A program made the position numbers and the translations under genes. The notes below the pieces were generated by a model. The model had not been told where the DNA came from, did no database searches, and saw only the letters and a list, made by a program, of their open reading frames with translations. 64,000 nucleotides of DNA from UBA4427 sp046351135. Lineage in GTDB: Bacteria > Myxococcota_A > UBA9160 > UBA4427. The stretch is from contig JAXLZA010000003.1 in the NCBI GenBank assembly GCA_046351135.1, positions 372,001 through 436,000 of the forward strand, given 5' to 3'. Positions within the stretch are counted from its first letter, which is position 1; each line of letters starts with the position of its first letter. This document shows, piece after piece, positions 59,954-64,000 of the stretch.

Positions 59954-61180
59954 CTACTCAGCGTGCCATTTCATGTTCGAGAGAGCTTCGTCGGGGCTCT
60001 TCACCTCGAACTCGATGTGCTTGCCTTCGTGGACCTGCCGGACCCCGTCCAGCACGAACCGGTCCTTCTCGTCCAGACCGCCGTCGAGGACGAAGATGTC
60101 GTCGAGCTCGTGTGCGACGTGGATCTCCCGCTGGTGCGCGACGCCATCCTCGCCGACGACGAAGACGTACTGTCGATCGAGGACCTCGAACGTCGCGCGC
60201 TGCGGGATCACGATCACGTCGTGCAGCGTCTCGTTGATCAGGAGCGTTCCCGTCTGACCGTGGCGGAGCAGCCGGTGCGGATTCGGGAAATCGGCCCGGA
60301 ACTGGATGTTGCCGGTCCGGTTGTCGAACTCCGACTCGACCGTGACGGTGTCCCCGGCGTTCTGGTCGAAGATCTCGCCGCTCGCCAGGCGGATCACGAT
60401 CGTGGACCCGGTCAGCTTGAGCCTCTGCGGATTCGCCGGATCGATCGCGTTCGGGAGCGACCGGTATCTCAGGTAGCTCGCCTCGGGGACGTTGAAGTAG
60501 ACCCACATCACCTCGTTGTCCGAGACGGTGGTCAGGATGTCGCCTTCTTCGACGAGGCTGCCCTGCTGCATGTACTGGCGGTCGACGATGCCGTCGAACG
60601 GGGCGACCATCTTCGTGAAGGCGAGCTGCGCCGAGGCGACGTCGAACTCCGCCTTCGCGCGATCCCGCTCGGCCGTCGCGAGGGCGAGCTCCTGATCCGA
60701 TACGACCTGCTGCTCGAAGAGCTTCCGCGTGTTGGCGAGATTGATCTCGGCCTGCTGGAGCTTCGCCCGCTGGGTCTCCCGCCGCGCCTGATAGACGATG
60801 GGGAGGAGCGTGAAGAGGAGCTCGCCCTGCTTGACCGCCTGGCCTTCCTGGATGCGGATCTCTTCGAGGTAGCCGCGCTCGAGCGCCTGGAGGTTGATGT
60901 GGCGGCGCGAGCGGATCTGGCAGACGTAGCCCTGGCTCGTGGGGACGTCGCGACGTGCGGGGCTCGTCACGACGATCTGACGCTCTTCCCCGCCCTCCGC
61001 ATGCTCGTCGCCCTCGCCGGATCCGCAGCCGACGCAGACCGACGCGATGCACGCGAGGAGGACGGCGAGACCGGCTCGTCGAGTGAAGAGGCCCGACGGT
61101 CGAGGTCGCGAGGCGCGCTCTCCGTTGGTGAAGCCCGTCTCGATCGACCGCGGATCGGGGGCTCCCAGCGAGCAGGGCAT
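59954..61180 (-). CDS. RND pump periplasmic adaptor lipoprotein (AcrA/HlyD family)
   Basis: A 408-residue membrane-fusion protein bridging permease and outer-membrane duct. Lipobox near residues 47-52 (VCVGCGS, after an N-terminal extension of about 30 residues). Lipoyl half-motif ALERGYLEEIRIQEGQAVKQGELLFTL-type pattern, then a helical hairpin (QAEINLANTRKLFEQQVVSDQEL), then APFDGIVDRQYMQQGSLVEEGD and beta-barrel FRADFPNPHRLLRHGQTGTL. AAGGAG five bases before the ATG sets the start. First gene of the pump operon. Confidence 0.88.
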   Translation of the reverse strand: MPCSLGAPDPRSIETGFTNGERASRPRPSGLFTRRAGLAVLLACIASVCVGCGSGEGDEHAEGGEERQIVVTSPARRDVPTSQGYVCQIRSRRHINLQALERGYLEEIRIQEGQAVKQGELLFTLLPIVYQARRETQRAKLQQAEINLANTRKLFEQQVVSDQELALATAERDRAKAEFDVASAQLAFTKMVAPFDGIVDRQYMQQGSLVEEGDILTTVSDNEVMWVYFNVPEASYLRYRSLPNAIDPANPQRLKLTGSTIVIRLASGEIFDQNAGDTVTVESEFDNRTGNIQFRADFPNPHRLLRHGQTGTLLINETLHDVIVIPQRATFEVLDRQYVFVVGEDGVAHQREIHVAHELDDIFVLDGGLDEKDRFVLDGVRQVHEGKHIEFEVKSPDEALSNMKWHAE

Positions 61181-61499
61181 TTCGACTCCTTGGACCGGTG
61201 GGCGCGCGATCCCGGTCCTCGTCATGCGAATCGGATCATCTCTCTCCGGGCTCTCTCCGGGCCGCCGTCGGGCTCCAGAGCGATCGGGCGGAAGCCGCCG
61301 ACCCTCCCAAGCGCGCGCAATCTAACGCCCGCTGCCTTCCTTGTCTCGCCGAGCCTTCGACGCCTCGGCGAACCCAATGGTTCCCGCGACGACCGAGCGA
61401 CGCTACGGCGTGTCGCTCGGCGAGGTTGATTCGTGATTCGAGAAGGATTCGTTCTGTCTTCGAGAACGATGGACGTCTCGCGCGGGCGCGCCGTCGTCT
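61181..61499. other. Control region upstream of the RND pump operon
   Basis: A 319-bp gene-free stretch. TTCGAGAA occurs as a direct repeat at 61437-61444 and 61459-61466 (22 bp apart), and GATTCG occurs at 61428, 61435 and 61446, the only AT-richer part of the gap. These could be regulator sites, although they lie about 260 bp ahead of the adaptor start. TCTCTCCGGGC is tandemly repeated near 61242-61262. Confidence 0.4.
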
Positions 61500-61931
61500 C
61501 TAGCGCAGCGCGTAGATCTGCGGATACGTGACCGTCATGGCCTCGGCATCGAAGTACGCCTTGCCGACCGCCTGGACGCGATTGAGCCAGGCGAGCCCCG
61601 GCGCGCCGGTCTTGAACCGCGGACACGTGTAGGCGACGCCGGACTCGGGGAGGAGGATCCCCTCGTACTCGACGAAGACGAGCTCTCCGCTCGCGGATTC
61701 GAGCGTGAGCCGGACATCGGCGCGCGCGGTGCCATCGGGAGAGAGTGTGAGCCAGTCGGCCGAGGCGCTTCCCCGCTGCACGAGCCGGAAGCGTTCGCCC
61801 TCCCAGACCGAGTCGACGAGCTCGCCGATCATCAGCGTCCCACTCGGCGTGTTCTCGAGCACGATCGTCTCCCGGACCCGGATGAAGGCCCGGCAGAGCG
61901 GGACCAGCTCGAGTGCCCCGGTTCGGTCCAT
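61500..61931 (-). CDS. DUF3237 domain protein
   Basis: A 143-residue beta-rich protein of the DUF3237 family, function unknown. Family-like segments are GALELVPLCRAFIRVRETIVL, GELVDSVWEGERF, SADWLTLSPDGTARADVRLTLESASGELVFVEYEG. Other members often sit beside TetR regulators and catabolic oxygenases, as here. GAAGGAG lies six bases before the ATG. It diverges from the tetR-P450 operon across 176 bp containing a perfect 20-bp operator, so both units are probably controlled together. Confidence 0.78.
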   Translation of the reverse strand: MDRTGALELVPLCRAFIRVRETIVLENTPSGTLMIGELVDSVWEGERFRLVQRGSASADWLTLSPDGTARADVRLTLESASGELVFVEYEGILLPESGVAYTCPRFKTGAPGLAWLNRVQAVGKAYFDAEAMTVTYPQIYALR

Positions 61932-62048
61932 CGTACGCTCCTTCTTTCTCAGTCTTCCGTGCGGCCCCGCCCGAGGCGGCCTTCCGAGCCGGGGGAGTCC
62001 CTGTCGATCGAGGTCTCGCCTCGCTCGGCCGCGGCCGTTCCGTGCGCC

Positions 62049-62078
62049 TTGCACGGACGAAACGAATTTCGTTACGAT
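62049..62078 (+). promoter_or_regulatory. Candidate tetR-P450 promoter
   Basis: TTGCAC (62049-62054) and TACGAT (62073-62078) are spaced by 18 bases. The -10 lies inside the 20-bp palindrome, so repressor binding would exclude RNA polymerase. Confidence 0.5.
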
Positions 62079-62087
62079 CGTAACGAA
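62068..62087. promoter_or_regulatory. Perfect 20-bp palindromic TetR operator
   Basis: TTCGTTACGATCGTAACGAA reads the same on both strands and sits 20 bp ahead of the tetR start, in the divergent gap to the DUF3237 gene. An additional ACGAA-T-TTCGT element overlaps its left edge (62062-62072), giving three half-sites. Autoregulation by the adjacent TetR protein is the natural reading. Confidence 0.75.
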
Positions 62088-62107
62088 TCGATCGGGAGGG
62101 TGCCTCG

Positions 62108-62821
62108 GTGCCGACGACCTCCGAGCTGCCGAATCAGAAGCCCGCGCGGGACGGCGCGGAGAACGGTGCCCGTCGTCGGATCCTCGCCGCCGCGATCCAG
62201 GTCTTCGGGACCTACGGGTTCGGCAAGTCGACGGTCGAGGACATCGCGGCCGCCGCCGGCGTCTCGAAACCCCTCTTCTACCGGCAGTTCAAGAACAAGC
62301 ACGACGTCTTCGAGGCCGTGATCGAGCAGGTCTTCGGCGACTGGCACGAGGCGATGATCGAGCAGGTCGACCGGACGACGGGCTCGACGGCCCAGACCCT
62401 GCGCGCCCTCTTCGTCGGCGTCCTGCAATATGCCCAGGCGCGCCCGCTGCTCAACCATCTGCTGGCCCGCGACTCCCAGCTCCTGCTCTCGACGCAGAGC
62501 GGCGTCTGGACGCGCGCGTGCGCCGCCTTGCGGGACCTGATCGAGCAGATCCTGCGCCGCGGAATCGCGGCGGGCGAGGTCCGGACCGACATCCCGGTCG
62601 AGCAGATGGCGGACCTGTTGATGGAGATCAGCTTCGTCTACACCAACCGTCAGCTCCATACGGGCCTGGCGATCGAGCGCGAGCGCGCCGAGAACCTCGC
62701 CGAATGTCTGTTCGGCGCCGTCTCCGCACGCTCTGCACCCTCCGCATCCTCCGGCAGCCTTGAAGGCGCTACCGGCTTCGCCTCCACTCCGCGACCCGCG
62801 CGCGGGACGGCGGGCGCGTGA
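62108..62821 (+). CDS. TetR family transcriptional regulator
   Basis: A 237-residue TetR-type repressor. The helix-turn-helix spans about residues 41-63 (STVEDIAAAAGVSKPLFYRQFKN-type pattern) and the rest is the helical ligand-binding domain. The GTG start has GGGAGG eight bases upstream. Its stop overlaps the P450 start (TGATG), so regulator and P450 are translated as a unit, and the palindrome at 62068-62087 is its likely operator. The ligand is probably a P450 substrate or product. Confidence 0.87.
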   Translation: MPTTSELPNQKPARDGAENGARRRILAAAIQVFGTYGFGKSTVEDIAAAAGVSKPLFYRQFKNKHDVFEAVIEQVFGDWHEAMIEQVDRTTGSTAQTLRALFVGVLQYAQARPLLNHLLARDSQLLLSTQSGVWTRACAALRDLIEQILRRGIAAGEVRTDIPVEQMADLLMEISFVYTNRQLHTGLAIERERAENLAECLFGAVSARSAPSASSGSLEGATGFASTPRPARGTAGA

Positions 62822-64000
62822 TGAGCGCCGCCGCCGCGACGCCGCTGGCCGGCCCCGAGCTGATCTCGCCGGATTGCTACGCGCGGGACGGCTATCCCTT
62901 CGCGACCTGGGATCGACTGCGCCGCGAGGCGCCAGTGCTCTACTTCGAAGGGCCGGACTATCCCTTCTGGGCGCTCACGCGCCATCAGGACATCGTCGAA
63001 GTCTCGCGCCAGCCGGAGCTCTTCTCGAATCGGCCGCGCTTCCAGATCATGGTCGGGGCCGACTACGGGAGCGACGACGCGCGCGAGCCCGAGACGATGA
63101 TCCACATGGATCCGCCCCGGCACCGCCAGTTCCGCGATCTGCTGGCCCGTCGCTTCACGCCCCGCGCGATGCGCCGGATCGAGTCCCAGATGTCCGAGCT
63201 CGCCCGCGAGATCGTCGACGACCTCGCCGCGACGGGGCTCGAGGGCGAATGCGACTTCGTCGAGAAGATCGCGGCGCCGCTGCCGCTGGCGGCGGTCGCG
63301 TGGCTGCTCGATCTGCCGCGCGCCGACTGGACGGATCTCTACCACCGGGCGAATGCCGTCGTCGGCGCGACGGATCCCGAATACCAGAAGCCCGGAGAGA
63401 GCGCGCACGAGACGCGCATGCGCGCGAGCGCCGACATCTACGCCTACTTCCACTCGCTGGTCGAGGACCGGAGGCGACGCGCGGGCGACGACCTGGTCGG
63501 CGTGCTCGCGCGCGCGGAGGTCGACGGCCATCCGCTCACGCCCCACCAACTCGCGTCCTATTGCCTCTTCCTCGTCGTCGGAGGAACCGAGACGACGCGC
63601 AACGCCCTGAGCGGCGGGCTCCTGGGCTTCTTCGAGCATCCCGCGGAATGGCGGAAGCTGGTCGACGATCCCGCGAAGGTCGAGCGCGCGACCGAGGAGG
63701 TCCTGCGCTGGTCGAGCCCGGTCGTCCAGATGGCGCGCACGCCGATTCGGGACGTCGAGATCCGCGGCCAGAAGATCCGCGCCGGCGAGACGGTGGCGAT
63801 GTTCTACTGCTCGGGCAATCGCGACGAGACCGTCTTCGAAGATCCCTACCGCTTCGACATCGATCGCCACCCGAACCCCCATCTCGCGCTCGGCGTCGGC
63901 GAGCACTACTGCATGGGCGCGAATCTCGCGCGCCTCGAGCTGCGCGTCATGCTGCGGCAGCTGACCGCCCGATTCCGCGCGCTCGAGCCAGCGGGCCCGA
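62821..64000 (+). CDS. Cytochrome P450, truncated by the window end
   Basis: At least 393 residues of a bacterial P450; the frame is still open at the last base. The I-helix motif is VVGGTETTRN, the K-helix ExxR is EEVLRWSSP, and the haem-ligand Cys364 lies in LGVGEHYCMGANLARLE. Only the C-terminal 10-30 residues should be missing. The ATG overlaps the tetR stop by one base. The sequence is clearly different from the P450 at 29518. Substrate unknown; the sequence around the haem is of the type common in lipid and steroid hydroxylating families, which is weak evidence. Confidence 0.87.
   Translation, partial: MSAAAATPLAGPELISPDCYARDGYPFATWDRLRREAPVLYFEGPDYPFWALTRHQDIVEVSRQPELFSNRPRFQIMVGADYGSDDAREPETMIHMDPPRHRQFRDLLARRFTPRAMRRIESQMSELAREIVDDLAATGLEGECDFVEKIAAPLPLAAVAWLLDLPRADWTDLYHRANAVVGATDPEYQKPGESAHETRMRASADIYAYFHSLVEDRRRRAGDDLVGVLARAEVDGHPLTPHQLASYCLFLVVGGTETTRNALSGGLLGFFEHPAEWRKLVDDPAKVERATEEVLRWSSPVVQMARTPIRDVEIRGQKIRAGETVAMFYCSGNRDETVFEDPYRFDIDRHPNPHLALGVGEHYCMGANLARLELRVMLRQLTARFRALEPAGP

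Noticed and set aside
56393..61429. A 5-kb open frame on the plus strand opposite the RND pump
   Set aside because: It is the complement of the permease and adaptor genes, rich in Asp/Arg/Glu with no family likeness, and the opposite strand has strong, complete homology.
1..64000. tRNA, rRNA, CRISPR, IS or phage features
   Set aside because: I looked through the gene-free gaps for T-loop signatures, conserved rRNA segments, regularly spaced repeats, transposase or integrase motifs and terminal inverted repeats and found none I could support.

Overview
The window is a very GC-rich (about 70 % by eye), gene-dense stretch of a bacterial chromosome. Every recognisable gene is bacterial. Several features point to a Gram-negative cell: lipoproteins, an outer-membrane beta-barrel, an RND efflux pump with its outer-membrane factor, and three exported proteins with C-terminal PEP-CTERM sorting signals. 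The gene mix is that of a lipid- and xenobiotic-degrading environmental bacterium: many short-chain dehydrogenases, Fe(II)/2-oxoglutarate dioxygenases, two P450s, metal-dependent amidohydrolases, a tandem CaiB-type CoA transferase, a nitronate monooxygenase, a ketosteroid isomerase and an alkyl-DHAP-synthase homologue. I would look first among Myxococcota, Desulfobacterota or Binatota-like lineages, but the sequence alone does not fix the taxon. I recognised no rRNA, tRNA, CRISPR array, insertion sequence, phage gene or replication origin.

Layout. 0-10 kb: sulfotransferase, SDRs (one dienoyl-CoA-reductase-like, one hydroxyacyl-CoA-dehydrogenase-like), a PEP-CTERM protein, a DUF411 lipoprotein, alkyl-DHAP synthase, a TauD-type dioxygenase, an arylamine N-acetyltransferase homologue and threonine ammonia-lyase. 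10-16 kb: an exported arylsulfatase diverging from a Tat-exported dimethylformamidase-like protein, then a second PEP-CTERM protein. 16-25 kb: dioxygenase plus SDR, a TIM-barrel isomerase with a zinc alcohol dehydrogenase, an outer-membrane barrel, an amidohydrolase with an MFS carrier, and an M20 amidohydrolase. 25-31 kb: a compact four-gene run (PhyH-type oxygenase, GMC dehydrogenase fused to its small subunit, a RfbH/ColD-like PLP enzyme with His in place of the catalytic Lys, P450) that looks like an uncharacterised pathway. 31-36 kb: one 1704-residue exported protein joining a galactose-oxidase-type copper radical oxidase to a diheme cytochrome c peroxidase. 36-45 kb: nitrilase, phosphotransferase, nitronate monooxygenase with its TetR regulator, a membrane-tethered glutaredoxin, the third PEP-CTERM protein, an exported diheme protein and a textbook ketosteroid isomerase. 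45-49 kb: three neighbouring genes that all carry frameshifts. 49-54 kb: alpha/beta hydrolase, double CaiB CoA transferase, amidohydrolase. 54-61 kb: an outer-membrane factor facing an adaptor-RND pump operon. 61-64 kb: a DUF3237 gene diverging from a TetR-P450 operon across a perfect 20-bp operator.

The strongest candidate for something new is the oxidase-peroxidase fusion at 30.7-35.9 kb. All copper and Tyr-Cys cofactor residues of galactose oxidase are visible, and the same chain carries two CxxCH haem sites. This suggests a secreted enzyme that makes hydrogen peroxide and also consumes it. Second is the four-gene oxidative cluster beside it. Regulatory structure is unusually readable: a TetR operator at 62.07 kb, a 24-bp palindrome upstream of a perfect TATAAT at 54.5 kb, a long inverted repeat ahead of the other tetR gene, and a recurring TAGCGT box 6-7 bp ahead of start codons that lack Shine-Dalgarno sequences, which suggests leaderless transcripts.
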